A stretch of 64,000 bases of DNA, taken from Fodinicola feengrottensis (GTDB lineage: Bacteria > Actinomycetota > Actinomycetes > Mycobacteriales > HKI-0501). Positions within the stretch are counted from its first letter, which is position 1, and the number at the start of each line of letters is the position of its first letter. Location: assembly GCF_010993775.1 (NCBI RefSeq), contig NZ_WOTO01000029.1, forward strand, positions 46,135 through 110,134. Direction: 5' to 3'. The notes under the pieces were generated by a model. That model was given only the letters and a program-made list of their open reading frames with translations, was not told where the DNA came from and did not search any database. The position numbers and the translations under genes were made by a program. Shown one piece after another: positions 1 to 10,151 of this stretch.

Positions 1-214
1 GAAAGCAGGAATAGCCGGGTCGCACCCTTGAGCGCGCACGACCGAGAGTCGCGGGCCTGGCCATATCTCCCGGGATGATATCCAGGCCCAACTGCCGCAG
101 TGGCTGCGCTCTGCCGAGATCTCTGACGATCGCTCGCGCTGGGTGGCCACGTTCGGCGAGCTTCACGGCCAGGTAACCGCCGACCGTTCCGGTTGCTCCC
201 GTAAGGACGATCAC
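1..214 (-). CDS. NmrA-type/atypical SDR NAD(P)-binding protein, N-terminal part
   Basis: The gene runs off the left edge. It begins with GTG at 214 and reads VIVLTGATGTVGGYLAVKL, a Rossmann nucleotide-binding start with the GATGxxG loop of NmrA-like and atypical short-chain dehydrogenases. The later 'LDIIPGDMARPATL' stretch fits the fourth strand and 'GD' turn of this family. About 30 bases from the edge the natural continuation (ALKGATRLFLL) lies in another frame, so a small indel is likely near 25-30. Substrate is unknown; members act on quinones, isoflavones or as redox sensors. Only about 70 residues are visible, so the family call is good but no finer function can be given. Confidence 0.7.
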   Translation of the reverse strand, partial: MIVLTGATGTVGGYLAVKLAERGHPARAIVRDLGRAQPLRQLGLDIIPGDMARPATLGRARSRVRPGYSCF

Positions 215-414
215 TGGATTCTCCCTCAGCTGTTTCAGTGGAATCGATCGGCAACAACGATATGCCGCGCCAGATGTCGGGCATGGTCCAATTTACGGTG
301 GGATTCGCGTACCAATTCGACGTCATTCTTCGGTAAGAAATCACAGTCATTCGCCGCGCTCCCGCTGACTATCCTGGAGGTCGCTCCGACCGAGACCAAT
401 CCCAGGAGGACTTA

Positions 415-1217
415 ATGTCCCTCACCATTGCCCACGGCCCGCTGGCATGGAATCCGAGTGCTAGCAACTACCAGCTTGATGGACCCGAGAACCGGTTGTT
501 CGGACACCCGTTTTTCCGCGTCGCGTTCGAGCTCTCTTCGCCGGCCTGGTCGTGGTCGATTCCATTGCGGCCAAGCTCCTGCACGAATCCGAAAGGCTAC
601 CGCAACTGTTCATACCTCGTACCGATATCCGCGCGGATCTGCTCCGAAGCAGTCCTCGTCGGGAGCATGATCCATTCAAAGGCGATGCGGGATTCGAGTC
701 AGTCAAAGTGGGGGACCGGGTCGCCGAGGACGCGGTGTGGTCCTACCGGCGCCTGAACGAGCAGGTTGGCTGGCTCTCTGGGCATGTCGGCGTTTCGTGG
801 TCCGCGATGGACTCCTGGTTCGATGAGGACGAGGAGGTTTTCGGCGAGATTCGCGATCCCTATCACCGGGTGGATATCCGCCACACCAGCCGGCACGTTT
901 GCGTCACGGCCGCGGGCGTGGAGATCGCTGAGACCCGTCGTGCGTTGTTGGTCTCGGAGACCGGTCTTCCGAATCGTTTCTACATTCCCGCGGACGACGT
1001 ACGAAGCGACATTCTTCGGCCCAGCGCGACCCACACCATCTGCCCGTACAAAGGCACCGCGTCATACCGAACGTTGCAGCTTTCGGACAAGGTCGTCGAG
1101 GATGCTGCCTGGTTCTACGACGACCCGCTTCCCGAGACCCGGCAAATCGCGGGCTACCTGTGCTTTCTCGGCGATGAGATGCGGACCAGCGTCGATGGAG
1201 CGGTCATAGATAGTTAA
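415..1217 (+). CDS. Two-domain DUF427 protein (single frame break)
   Basis: ATG at 415 follows a perfect AGGAGG (404-409). The protein carries two DUF427 units. Each contains the family pattern of a 'xYIPxxDVRxDxL' strand followed by 'CPYKG', seen here as LFIPRTDIRADLL then DPFKGDAGF, and FYIPADDVRSDIL then CPYKGTASY. DUF427 is a small beta-rich fold of unknown biochemical role, common in actinobacteria. The frame opened at 415 closes early; adding one T to the five-T run at 511-515 joins HPFF to PRRVRALFAG and restores one reading frame to 1217. The break therefore looks like a homopolymer error rather than decay. Confidence 0.8.
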
Positions 1218-1229
1218 TAGCGCCTCGCC

Positions 1230-1248
1230 GGTCCGATACCGCCGGACC
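1230..1248. terminator. Possible weak bidirectional terminator
   Basis: GGTCCG and CGGACC form a 6-bp stem in the 100-base gap between two convergent genes. There is no T tract, so the call rests on position and symmetry only. Confidence 0.3.
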
Positions 1249-1319
1249 TGGACGAATTCGCGCCAAGGCCGCTCATCGCCGATGACGTACGGGACAATCC
1301 AGCACAGGTGCGCCGCGTC

Positions 1320-2857
1320 TCAGGGACGCGTTACCGGGCCTCGACGATAGATGGGAACTTCGCGCCAGTCGATGGACTGCCGCAGCTGCGACTTGACGAT
1401 CTTGCCGGCCGAGTTGCGAGGCAGCGGTTCGGTCATCGCGATGACGAGTTCGGGGATCTTGTAGCCGAGCAGGTGGTGCTGCGCGTGCTCGATGACGGCG
1501 GCGGTGTCCAGTGCCGTGCCCGGCTCGGCCACGATAAGCGCACCCACTCGTTCGCCGAGTTCGTCGTCCGGAACGCCGACGACGGCGACCTCCCATACGC
1601 CTGGCGCCGCGGCGAGCACGTCCTCGACCTCGCCGGAGAACACCTTCTCGCCGCCGCGGCTGATCATGTCCTTGATGCGGTCGACGACGTAGACGAACCC
1701 GTCGCCGTCGATCCGGCCGAGATCGCCCATCCGAAGCCAGCCATCCACGGTGAACGCGTCGCGGGTGGCGTCCGGGCGGTTCCAGTAGCCGGTGGTCACG
1801 TTTGGGGGGCCGCGGACGACGAGCTCGCCGACGCCGTGGACGTCCGGGTCATCGACCTTGATGTCGCAGACGGCATGGCGATGCCCACGCTGCTGCTGTG
1901 CGACAGCGCGTACTCGTTCGGCAGGGCGGTGTGCAGCCCGGTGCATTCGGTCGACCCGAAGCCGTTCTGCAGGGCGGCCTCCCCGAACGCGGCGCGGATG
2001 TCCTCGACCAGCCGCGGCGGGGTAGGGGCGCCGCCGTACGAGATGCTCTTGACGTGGGCGAGTGCCGCTGGTGAGAACGCGGGATCGCGGATGATGCGCC
2101 AGTACATCGTCGGTACGCCCACCAGCGCGGTGGCTCGGTGCTCGACGGCGGCCTCAATGAAGGACTCGACGGTGAAGCCGGAACGGATGATGGACGTGCC
2201 GCCGTAGTTCACGGTCGACAACATCAGCGAGTTGCAACCGGTGATGTGCGAAAGAGGCACGGCGATGATCGAACGGAGTGGGCTGTCGCCGAGCGCGGCG
2301 GCGTACATTCGGCGCTGGTTCTCCGCGTTCTGGATCGCGTTGCGGTGCCTGATGATCACGCCCTTCGGGCGGCCGGTCGTGCCACTGGTGTAGAAGATCG
2401 ACGCGATGCTGTCCTCGCCCTGGCCCTCGATCACGAACGGCGCGCCCTCGGTCAGCCGGCCCGGATCGTCGAGCACGACCTTCACTTCGCAGTCGGCCAC
2501 GATGTGGTCGACCTCCGGTGGTGTCGACCGCGAGCTCAGGGTGACCACGACGCCACCGGCCAAGTGGATTGCCCAGTACGCGACCACCCAGTTGACGCAG
2601 TTCGGCAGCTGCAGACCCACCCGATCACCGCGACTGACGCCGGCGCCTCTGAGACCGCCCGCCACCCGCGCCGCACGCTCGAAAAGCTGGGCGTAGGTGA
2701 CGATCTCGTCGTCCGACCCGACCAGAACTGGGGCAGAACTGAATTCTCGGCAACGCGCCACGAGGAGGTCGACAAGAGACGGGGCCAAACCCCGATAGTG
2801 GCGGCGCCCGTCGCTGTCGGTTTCGACGTTCGCGGTTCCGTACGGGCTGAAAATCAT
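1320..2857 (-). CDS. Class I adenylate-forming acyl-CoA synthetase
   Basis: About 512 residues, the usual size for fatty-acid or aromatic acyl-CoA ligases, which activate a carboxylic acid with ATP and transfer it to CoA. Visible motifs are the P-loop YTSGTTGRPKG, the A5-type GFGSTE, the A7/A8-type GELVVRGP and GWLRMGDLG, the hinge 'DRIKDMISRGGEKV' and the C-terminal catalytic lysine motif PRNSAGKI. Start ATG at 2857 is chosen because upstream codons look non-coding. Near 1884 one base appears missing: the frame must change between IAMP and CDIKVDDPD. It is divergent from a TetR gene and sits beside hydratase and dehydrogenase genes, suggesting that it supplies the CoA ester for that pathway. 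Exact substrate is not deducible. Confidence 0.88.
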
Positions 2858-2960
2858 GGACTTCCCGCCGTTCCGAGCAAGGTGAAGAGCGCCGACGACT
2901 CCTGGGAGGCTAGGCCCGCCGAGTAACGTCGGAGCCGACCCGATGGATCGCGTCGCCAAG

Positions 2961-2977
2961 CTAGATGCGCGTTCTAG
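2961..2977. promoter_or_regulatory. Candidate operator between ligase and TetR genes
   Basis: CTAGATGCGCGTTCTAG has perfect 5-bp arms (CTAGA/TCTAG) around a 7-base centre. It lies in the divergent gap between the acyl-CoA synthetase and the TetR regulator, where an autoregulatory TetR dimer would be expected to bind. A similar TTCTAG sequence recurs near 3787, upstream of the hydratase. Confidence 0.4.
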
Positions 2978-2989
2978 ATTTGTCAATTG

Positions 2990-3030
2990 ACCGCGGCTCG
3001 TCGAGCGAGAACGGTGTGTCGAGCCGCGGT
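2990..3030. repeat. Perfect 11-bp inverted repeat, long hairpin
   Basis: ACCGCGGCTCG at 2990-3000 and its exact complement at 3020-3030 are separated by 19 bases. The hairpin is GC-rich and sits in the divergent regulatory gap. It could be a transcript-leader structure for either gene or an extended protein-binding site. Function unknown. Confidence 0.5.
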
Positions 3031-3107
3031 TCGCCCTTGGTCGCTCGTACGCCGTGCAGAATGTGCGTGCAGTCCGGACCACGCGGGCCGAGGTGAGAGG
3101 GGTCGGC

Positions 3108-3779
3108 ATGTTCAGAGGACTCGTGAGCCCGGACGAGATGACCACCTCTCAACGCGACAAGCGTGAGCGCGTACTCGAAGCGGCGGTTCGCCTGCTGGTC
3201 GACGAGACACCCGACCGGGTGAGTGTCAAGGCGGTCTCGGTCGAGTCGGGTGTCGCCCTCGCGACCATCTATCGGTTCTTCGCGTCGAAGGACCATCTGC
3301 TGGCAGCTGCCCTGCTGCACTGGGAGGCGCCGCTGGAGCAGGCGGCGGCCGCACTGGCCGACGCCGACCTCAGCCCGGTCGACCGGCTGGTCGCGATCGT
3401 TCGCCGAGGCACCCGCTCGTATTTGCGCATCCCGAACATGCTCGCCTGCATGGTCTATGCGGCGACCTCGACGGACCCGCAGGTCCGCGAGATCATGGTC
3501 GAGCTGCGACTGAGCACCGAACGCGCGCTGCGCTCGCAGATGATCGACGTGCCGGCCGATCAGCAGCACTTGCTCAGCGAGATCATCCAGGCGTTGTGGT
3601 GGGATCTGCTCGTCGCGTGGCACGGCGGTCGGCAGACGCTGACGCAGGGCCTCGATCAGGTCAATCAGGCGATTCACCTCGTCTTCGCCGGACTTGTCGC
3701 GCCCCGCTCGACGCCTCCGGCTGGCGACAGCCGACCCCATCGAGCGCGGGGACGTCGGGCGCCATCGGTTCCGGACTGA
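3108..3779 (+). CDS. TetR-family regulator of the adjacent acyl-CoA catabolic genes
   Basis: 223 residues. The N-terminal helix-turn-helix is clear: RERVLEAAVRLL, then VESGVALATIYRFFASKDHL, the usual TetR recognition-helix pattern. The remainder is the helical ligand-binding domain. ATG at 3108 has AGAGGGG just upstream; an alternative in-frame ATG lies at 3138. Position between a divergent acyl-CoA ligase and a hydratase/dehydrogenase run suggests a KstR- or FadR-like repressor released by an acyl-CoA, but this is inferred from context. The last ~25 residues are basic and poorly conserved-looking. Confidence 0.88.
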   Translation: MFRGLVSPDEMTTSQRDKRERVLEAAVRLLVDETPDRVSVKAVSVESGVALATIYRFFASKDHLLAAALLHWEAPLEQAAAALADADLSPVDRLVAIVRRGTRSYLRIPNMLACMVYAATSTDPQVREIMVELRLSTERALRSQMIDVPADQQHLLSEIIQALWWDLLVAWHGGRQTLTQGLDQVNQAIHLVFAGLVAPRSTPPAGDSRPHRARGRRAPSVPD

Positions 3780-3890
3780 ATCCGCATTCTAGGATCTTAA
3801 TCGACTCTATCGTCGGCGCCCTTACGTATTAGTTGACGAAACTGAAATACGGTTCTACCGTTCGCTGCATCCAATGGCGAGGTAGGGGCG

Positions 3891-4790
3891 ATGACGCGAA
3901 GCAGCGGTAACTACCAGACCGTCGTCCTCGACCGCGTCGGTACGGACGCCCGAGTCGGCCGGATCACCCTGGATCGGCCGGAGCGGTTGAACGCGCTGTC
4001 CGGTGAGATGCTCGACGAGTTGTGGGCGTCGTTGCACGAGTTCGAGGCCGACGAATCGGTTCGGGTGATCATCCTGCGCGGCAACGGCCGGGCCTTCTGC
4101 GCCGGCTACGACCTCTCGGATCCGCATCTGACGAAGACGCCCGGCTATCCGGACGTACCGTTGCGTACGAGCACTGACGACGATCAGCCGCTCGCGATGA
4201 ACTTCGCCAGCAATCTGAAGCGCGGGGCCGAGCTGCAGCTGCACTTCTGGAACATGCCCAAGGTGACCCTCGCCGAGGTCCACGGCTATTGCATCGCCGG
4301 CGGCATGGAGTTCGCGATGATGGCCGACCTCGTCGTCGCCGCCTCGGACGCCGTCATCGGCCATCCTGGTAGTCGTGGAGTAGGCGTCGCCCGCAACGCG
4401 GCCATGCTGCCTGTCGTCACCAACATGCGTAAGGCGAAGGAGCTGCTGTACACCGGCGGCGCCGTCACCGGGACCCAGGCCGAACAGTTGGGGATGATCA
4501 ACTACGCCGTCGATCTGGAGACCCTGTCCGAGCGCGCGATCGCCCTGGCCGACCGGGTCGCGAACCTGTCGGCGGATCACCTCGCGGTGCTCAAAGCCGC
4601 GGCCAATCGGTTCTACGAAAACGCAGGCATCTACTCCTCCATCCGCTCGGTGACCGAGCTCGACGCCATCGCGCAGAACACTGAGTCCGCACACACCTGG
4701 CGCCGCGTGGTCCAGGAGCAGGGCTTCAGGGCGGCGGTGGAATGGCGCGACAAGCCCTATGGCGACTACGGCTTCGCCGAGCGCGGCTGA
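3891..4790 (+). CDS. Enoyl-CoA hydratase/isomerase family protein
   Basis: 299 residues with the crotonase fold. LDRPERLNALS, the oxyanion-hole segment RAFCAGYDLS and HGYCIAGGMEFAMMADLVVAA are typical. The usual second catalytic glutamate region reads HPGSRGVGVARN rather than the common PE motif, so the exact chemistry (hydration, isomerisation or another crotonase reaction) is uncertain. The stop at 4788-4790 is two bases before the ATG of an acyl-CoA dehydrogenase, so the two are probably co-transcribed. A TTCTAG sequence and AT-rich stretch upstream (3787-3850) may be its regulated promoter. Confidence 0.88.
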   Translation: MTRSSGNYQTVVLDRVGTDARVGRITLDRPERLNALSGEMLDELWASLHEFEADESVRVIILRGNGRAFCAGYDLSDPHLTKTPGYPDVPLRTSTDDDQPLAMNFASNLKRGAELQLHFWNMPKVTLAEVHGYCIAGGMEFAMMADLVVAASDAVIGHPGSRGVGVARNAAMLPVVTNMRKAKELLYTGGAVTGTQAEQLGMINYAVDLETLSERAIALADRVANLSADHLAVLKAAANRFYENAGIYSSIRSVTELDAIAQNTESAHTWRRVVQEQGFRAAVEWRDKPYGDYGFAERG

Positions 4791-4792
4791 CG

Positions 4793-5970
4793 ATGGACTT
4801 CACCGAGCTGGCGGATGAGAGCGCGTTCCGGCACCGCGTACGCGCCTGGTTGGCCGAGCACATCCCCGTTGCCTGGCGCGGGCGGCCAGGTCCGTACGCC
4901 GACCCGATGTCGCTCGACGAGCGCCGCGCCTGGAGCAAGCAGCTCTACGCGGCCGGCTTTGTCGGGTTGACCTGGCCTACGCCGTACGGCGGCCAGGGCA
5001 AGCCGATCACCTTTCAGAACATCGTCCTGGAGGAGCTGGCCCGCGCCGACGCACCCCAGCACGTCAACGCGTCGATCGGCCTGGCGTTCGCCGGGCCGAC
5101 CATCTTGCACTGGGGCAGCGAGGAGCAGAAAGCGAGGCTCATCCCGGCGCTGCTGCGCGGCGACGAGATCTGGTGTCAGGGATTCTCCGAGCCGGAGGCG
5201 GGATCGGATCTGGCCAACGTACGCACGGCCGCCGTCCTCGACGGCGACACCTGGACGGTCAACGGCAGCAAGATCTGGTCGTCGTTCGCGCACCTGGCCG
5301 ACCGCTGCATCCTGCTGGCCCGTACCGAGCCCGACGCGCCCAAGCACCGAGGCCTGTCGTTCCTGCTCGCAGACAGACATGCACGCCCCTGGCGTACGGG
5401 TCGTGCCGCTGACCCAGATCACCGGCCAGCCCGAGTTCAACGAGATGTTCTTCAGCGACGTCGCTGTTCCGGCCACGAGCATGCTCGGTGAGCGCGGCGA
5501 CGGCTGGAAGGTCGCGATGACCGTGCTGCGCCACGAGCGCGGCACCTCGGCGATGGGCATGGCGGCCGCCTTGGAGAAGCAGGTCCGCACCTTCGCGCGA
5601 TTCGTTCGGGGACACCGGGCTGGGCGAGGATCCGCGCGCGCAGGAAGGCCTCCGGTCGGCCTGGATCAGCCTGCAAGCGCTGCGCTACACCAACTACCGC
5701 CTGCTCTCGGCCGTTAGCAGGAAGGCCGAGCCCGGTCCGGAGAGCGCGGTCGCCAAACTGGCCTGGTCCGAGGCGAACCAGCAGCTGACGAGACTGGCGC
5801 TGGACCTGCTCGGTCCGTACGTGGCGTACGCGAGCTCGCAGTCGGACTGGAGCGCGTTGTGGCGCTGCGAGGCGCTGCGGGCCCGGGGCAACAGCATCGA
5901 GGGCGGCACGTCCGAGATCCTCAAGAACGTGGTGGCCGAGCGCGTCCTCGGCCTGCCGAAGGGGCGGTAA
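4793..5970 (+). CDS. Acyl-CoA dehydrogenase, first of two (two frame breaks)
   Basis: About 392 residues of a flavin acyl-CoA dehydrogenase. The N-terminal helical domain is followed by WCQGFSEPEAGSDL and the 'WTVNGSKIWSSFAHLAD' FAD/substrate strand. The C-terminal part ends with GNSIEGGTSEILKNVVAERVLGLP, the classical ending. Three frames are needed. Near 5371-5378 AGAC is present twice in tandem; with one copy the text reads LLADMHAPGVRVVPL, the expected sequence. A second single-base break lies near 5605. The gene follows the hydratase by 2 bases and precedes a second dehydrogenase by 7. Paired dehydrogenases of this kind in actinobacteria often form one alpha2beta2 enzyme acting on bulky or sterol-side-chain acyl-CoAs, which is inference here. 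Confidence 0.82.
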
Positions 5971-5977
5971 CAGCGCG

Positions 5978-7023
5978 ATGGACTTCTCTTTCAGCCCCGA
6001 GCAGGACGGTCTGCGCAGCGTCGCGCGCGACTTCCTGTCCGACACTCTGCCGGCGCACCGGATGGCCGAACTCGCCAACAGCGCGCCGGGTTGGGACCCG
6101 ACCAGCTGGCCCCGGCTGGTCGGCTTGGGGTGGCTCGACGCCGACCTGACCTTCCTCGACCGGGTCGTGCTCGCCGAGGAATCCGGAGCGGCCTTGCTCG
6201 CTGCGCCGTGGCTCGGCACCGTCACCTTGGCACGTGACCTGCTACCGGAGGGGAACGCGGTCCGCGACGCCATTGCCGAGGGCGGTGTGCGACTGGCCGC
6301 CGGGGGGCGACCGACGTGGCGCTCGACGTCGACGACGGAACGGGTACGGCCAGCGCCACGATCGTCGGCATCCCCGATCTGCGCTGGGCGACCCACGCGG
6401 TGTTGCCCCTGGCTGGCAGCGACCGCGTGGCCGTCATCGACCTCGACGATGACCGCGCGAGCGCGGTGGCGCTGGACAGCCTCGACGCCACCCGGCCGGT
6501 CGGCACCCTGCGGTTGGATCGCTGCCCGGTCGAGCTGGTGGTGAACCCGGCGCGGGCGTCGGCGGTGATGAGTTATCTCGCGGCGTTGGCCTGCGAGGCG
6601 CTCGGAGTCGGGCGTACAGCGTTGGCACTCGGTGTCGAGCACGCCGGCACCCGCGTCCAGTTCGGTAAGCCGCTCGGCGTCTATCAGGGCGTTTCGCATC
6701 GCTTGGCGCACACCTTCCAGAATCTCGAACTCGCGAGGTCGCTGAGCTATCGCGCCGCCTGGTCGGTCGATGCGCACCCGACCCTGTCCGCCGTCGACCG
6801 CGCCCTCATCGCCGGCGCGGCGCTACGGGCCGGTGCGATGGCGGTCGAGGCGTGCGAAGACACCTTGCAGGTGCTGCTCGGCGGCATCGGCATGACCTGG
6901 GACCACCCTTTGCACCGCTGGTACAAGCGCGCGGTCAGCTCGTACGGCGTCGCGGCACAACTGGTCAATGACAGCAAGGCATTGGACGGGCTCGGCGACG
7001 GGACCATTCCCATCGCAGCGTGA
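5978..7023 (+). CDS. Acyl-CoA dehydrogenase, second of two (one frame break)
   Basis: About 348 residues. It starts MDFSFSPEQDGLRSVARDFL, a common start in actinobacterial acyl-CoA dehydrogenases, and ends with a helical C-terminal domain containing GRTALALGVEHAGTRVQFGK and LQVLLGGIGMTWDHPLHR, where the arginine and the QxxGGxG loop bind FAD. It is shorter than single-chain enzymes and lacks a clear catalytic glutamate at the usual site, as in the beta-like subunits of heterotetrameric dehydrogenases. The break is at the six-G run 6302-6307: one more G gives AAGGATDVALD and a continuous frame. It probably pairs with the preceding gene. Confidence 0.83.
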
Positions 7024-7064
7024 TCGTGTGCGCCGACAGCTCACCCAGGCAGGAAAGGAAGGTC

Positions 7065-8027
7065 ATGACGCAGATTCCCACGCTGACCGGAGTCGTCGAG
7101 TCGAGCGACCTGGGCCGGGTTCTGGTGCACGAACACGTCTTCGTGATCTCCAGTCACGAGTACGTGAAGAACTACCGCGACGACGTCGACGAGGAAGCAC
7201 TGATCACCCAGGCGGTGCGGGAGCTGACCGAACTCAAGGCCGCCGGTATCGACACGATCATGGACCCGACTGTGTGGGGCCTCGGCCGCTACATCCCGCT
7301 GACCCGGCGGGTCGCCGAACAAGTGCCGATCAACATCATCGCGGCCACCGGCCTGTACACGTACGGCGACGTGCCGTTCCCGATGCTGCACGTCGGGCCC
7401 GGCGAGATGTTCGATCAGCCCGACCCGTTGCCCGAACTGTTCGTCCGCGACCTGACCGTCGGGATTGCCGATACCGGGATTCGCGCGGCTTTCCTGAAAT
7501 GCGCAATCGACACGAAGGGCCTCACCCCGGGGGTGGAACGGGTGATGCGGGCCGTCGGGCAGGCGAGCGTACGCACCGGCGCGCCGATCACCGTGCACAC
7601 CGACTCGGCGTCGCGGTCCGGTTTGGTCGCGCAACGGGTGCTCGGGGGAGAGGGAGTCGACCTGCGCAAGGTCGTGATCGGCCATTCCGGGGATACCACC
7701 GACCTCGGCTATCTGACGGCGGTGGCTGACCAGGGCTCGCTGCTGGGCATGGATCGGTTCGGCCTCGACGCGGTGCTCCCGCTTGCCGACCGGGTCGCCA
7801 CGATCGCTGAACTCGTCCGGCGCGGCTACACCGAGCAGATCGTGTTGTCGCACGACGCGTTCTGCTTCGCCGACTTCTTTCCACCGTACGAACCGCGCAC
7901 CAGCATGCCCGAATGGAATTACGTCTACATCTCCCACAAGGTGCTGCCGGCGTTGCTTGAGGCCGGAGTCTCGCAAGCCGATATCGACACGATGCTCGTA
8001 CACAATCCACGCCGCTATTTCGAGTAG
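7065..8027 (+). CDS. Phosphotriesterase-family metal hydrolase
   Basis: 320 residues, start ATG 7065 with GGAAAGGAAGG upstream. This is an amidohydrolase-fold enzyme. The metal ligands are readable in order: VHEHVF (HxH), the bridging lysine in AAFLKCAID, histidines in TVHTD and VIGHSGD, and the aspartate in VLSHDAFC. Members include phosphotriesterases, lactonases and acyl-homoserine lactonases; native substrates are usually lactones or esters. As the last gene of the catabolic run it could open a lactone or ester intermediate, which is inference. No signal peptide, so cytoplasmic. Confidence 0.87.
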   Translation: MTQIPTLTGVVESSDLGRVLVHEHVFVISSHEYVKNYRDDVDEEALITQAVRELTELKAAGIDTIMDPTVWGLGRYIPLTRRVAEQVPINIIAATGLYTYGDVPFPMLHVGPGEMFDQPDPLPELFVRDLTVGIADTGIRAAFLKCAIDTKGLTPGVERVMRAVGQASVRTGAPITVHTDSASRSGLVAQRVLGGEGVDLRKVVIGHSGDTTDLGYLTAVADQGSLLGMDRFGLDAVLPLADRVATIAELVRRGYTEQIVLSHDAFCFADFFPPYEPRTSMPEWNYVYISHKVLPALLEAGVSQADIDTMLVHNPRRYFE

Positions 8028-8704
8028 GTCGCATCCATCGCCGACCGAATCACGCGCCGTCAAGATGGCGGCAGTGCTGAATCTGGATCCACGTGCCTGC
8101 CGTTGCTCGGTAAACGAGGATCTGCGGCGGCCGGCGAGACGCTGGTCGCGATGACTCTCGGGTTGGCGGCGTGTTCGTCGAGTGGTGGCCGCATTGTGCC
8201 GGAATTCCAGTTCGGGATGAGCCGGAGAGCATGCAGGCGGTTCGTGGGCGATATTTTCGGCGCTCCGCTGACAATCGAGGGGCTGCTGGCCTGGGCATGG
8301 GTGTTGTAGTGGACTTTCCCGGGCGTCGCTGATGGGCTTGTGATGGGGCTGGTCAAGTGCTAGTCGGACGGTGGGCAAGATGGGCCTGTCGCCGGGGCGA
8401 CCGTTTGTGGCGTGCAGAGCTGGAAGAGCGACGAATATTCCGCTTTCTTCGCGGCCGCGAAGAAGACCGGTGCGGTGGTGTACGTCGCCCGGCGAGGCCC
8501 TGGATCAGGTCCGATTTTCACAGTGGCCCACGTGGGGACGAATGGGCGTCATTACCGCTTCGTTGGAAACAAGCGGTCGAGTATCGGGCGCCAGAGCGTG
8601 CTCTGAAACAAGGGTTTTCCACAGGGGGTTAAGTGGTCCGTTTCTTATCCACAGAAACGAAAACTGGCACCCCGACTGTCGGTGGCAGCCGGTAAAATTG
8701 GGTC
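8028..8704. other. Long gap, only a doubtful small ORF
   Basis: Nothing convincing is seen in this 677-base stretch. A 64-codon frame at 8412-8606 (GTG start, reads VQSWKSDEYSAFF and later GRHYRFVGNK) has plausible composition but no good ribosome binding site and no family I recognise. A run of short frames on both strands has no codon bias. The last 60 bases hold the likely promoter of the HNH gene. Confidence 0.4.
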
Positions 8705-9967
8705 ATGAGCAGAAAAAACGACGGCGACCGGAATTCACCGACCCAAACATGCAACCGTGGCGGACCATGCCACCCAGCTGGGTTCCTCTGCAGATGCTGG
8801 AGGAACTCGACCGGTACGGCCGAGCCGACGCGGACACCGCGCTGGCCGCGATCGAAACCTTGGATAAGGTGATTTCTTATGCGCAGGCGATGCAGATGCG
8901 GTTCATGGACCGCTTCACCAACGCCCGCCCAGCCGTTGGCGCACCGTTCTCCAAATACGCGGCCGGTGAAATCGCCGCAATGCTGACCTGGAGCGTGTCA
9001 GCGGCCCAGAAGCGGCTGAATTTGGCGTACCAACTGGTCCATGAGCTGCCGGGCACGATGGCGGGGATGTCTCACGGCGCCCTTGACTTGCGTAAGGCGT
9101 TCACGTTCGCGGACCAGGTCGGCCACCTCTCACCCGAGGACGCCCGGAGAGTCGAGGAGAAGGTGCTACCCGGCGCCGACTCGAAAACGCCTCGATCGAT
9201 CCGGGACAGGGCCCGCCGGGAGGTCATCAAAATCGACCCAGCCGCTGCCGAAGCCCGCCGCAAGAAACTGGTCTCCGAGAGGCGAGTCGAAAAACAACCC
9301 TGCGAAGACGGCATGGCTCTACTGGGCGCTCTCCTGCCCGCCGAATCAGCGGAGGCGATCTACCGTCGCATCGACGCGATCGCTCGCAGCCTTAAAGCCA
9401 AAGACGAGTCCCGCACCATGGACGCACTACGCGCCGACGCCCTCACCGACCTCTGCCTCGGCGTGCCCAGCAACGTACGCACCAAAATCGAACTCCGCGT
9501 CGACGCCACCACGTTGATGGGCCTGGACGACAACCCAGCGATCCTGAGTGGATACGGGCCGATGACCGCGCAACGCGCACGAGAACTCGCCGGCGACGAA
9601 AACAGCGAATGGTACCGAATCCTCACCGACCCAGTCAGCGGTGTAGTGATCGACCACGGGCGTACGCGCTACCGCCCGACCAGGGCGCTGCGGGACTTGG
9701 TGAACGCACGCGACCAGCGATGCTGCGGCCCCGCCTGCAACCGGCCGGCGGCGACCTGCGAGTTCGACCACACCATTCCCTTTCGCGATCCGGAAGGGAA
9801 GACCGCGTATGACAGTGCCGGATCGGCCTGCAAATTCCACAACGACATCAAAGAACACGGCTGGACCCGTCACCCAACCGACGCCGGGCCGATTCCTGTG
9901 GACCAGCCCCACCGGTCGTACGTACGACGTCACCCCCAACGACGAATACCCACCACCACCGTTCTAG
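8705..9967 (+). CDS. DUF222 plus HNH endonuclease-like protein
   Basis: About 420 residues. The N-terminal DUF222 helical region (roughly residues 20-240) is followed by the C-terminal HNH part: RYRPTRALRDLVNARDQRC, CGPACNRPAATCEFDHTIPF and KFHNDIKEHGWT. These multicopy actinobacterial proteins (relatives of the mycobacterial 13E12 repeat proteins) are presumed nucleases. The best start is ATG 8705, reached if the six-A run at 8713-8718 is really seven (MSRKKRRRPEF). Otherwise the in-frame ATG at 8749 applies. Near 9915-9925 another shift gives the family's usual ending PPPF with stop at 9967; without it the frame drifts into a poor tail. Confidence 0.82.
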
Positions 9968-10151
9968 CGGTAGGAAGGGCACCGGTGATCCCGGGTTCAC
10001 CACGGCCAGCGAGAGTCGCTGGGTCAAGCACGTCTACTACCAAGACGGGGATGTCATAGTGAGCTTTCCGATGGTGTGACGGAACGGACTTGGTTTATGG
10101 CTGGTCAACGGCTGAGTCGGAAGCGGAGTCTGCGGGCGCAGGCTTTTGCGG

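Noticed and set aside
8103..8309. 68-codon ORF with a short lipoprotein-like segment (LAACSSS)
   Set aside because: The hydrophobic part is too short, the start has no ribosome site and the rest has no codon bias.
7041..8378. 445-codon minus-strand frame opposite the phosphotriesterase-like gene
   Set aside because: It is the antisense shadow of a well-supported plus-strand gene, with Arg/Asp/Gln-rich composition and no motif.
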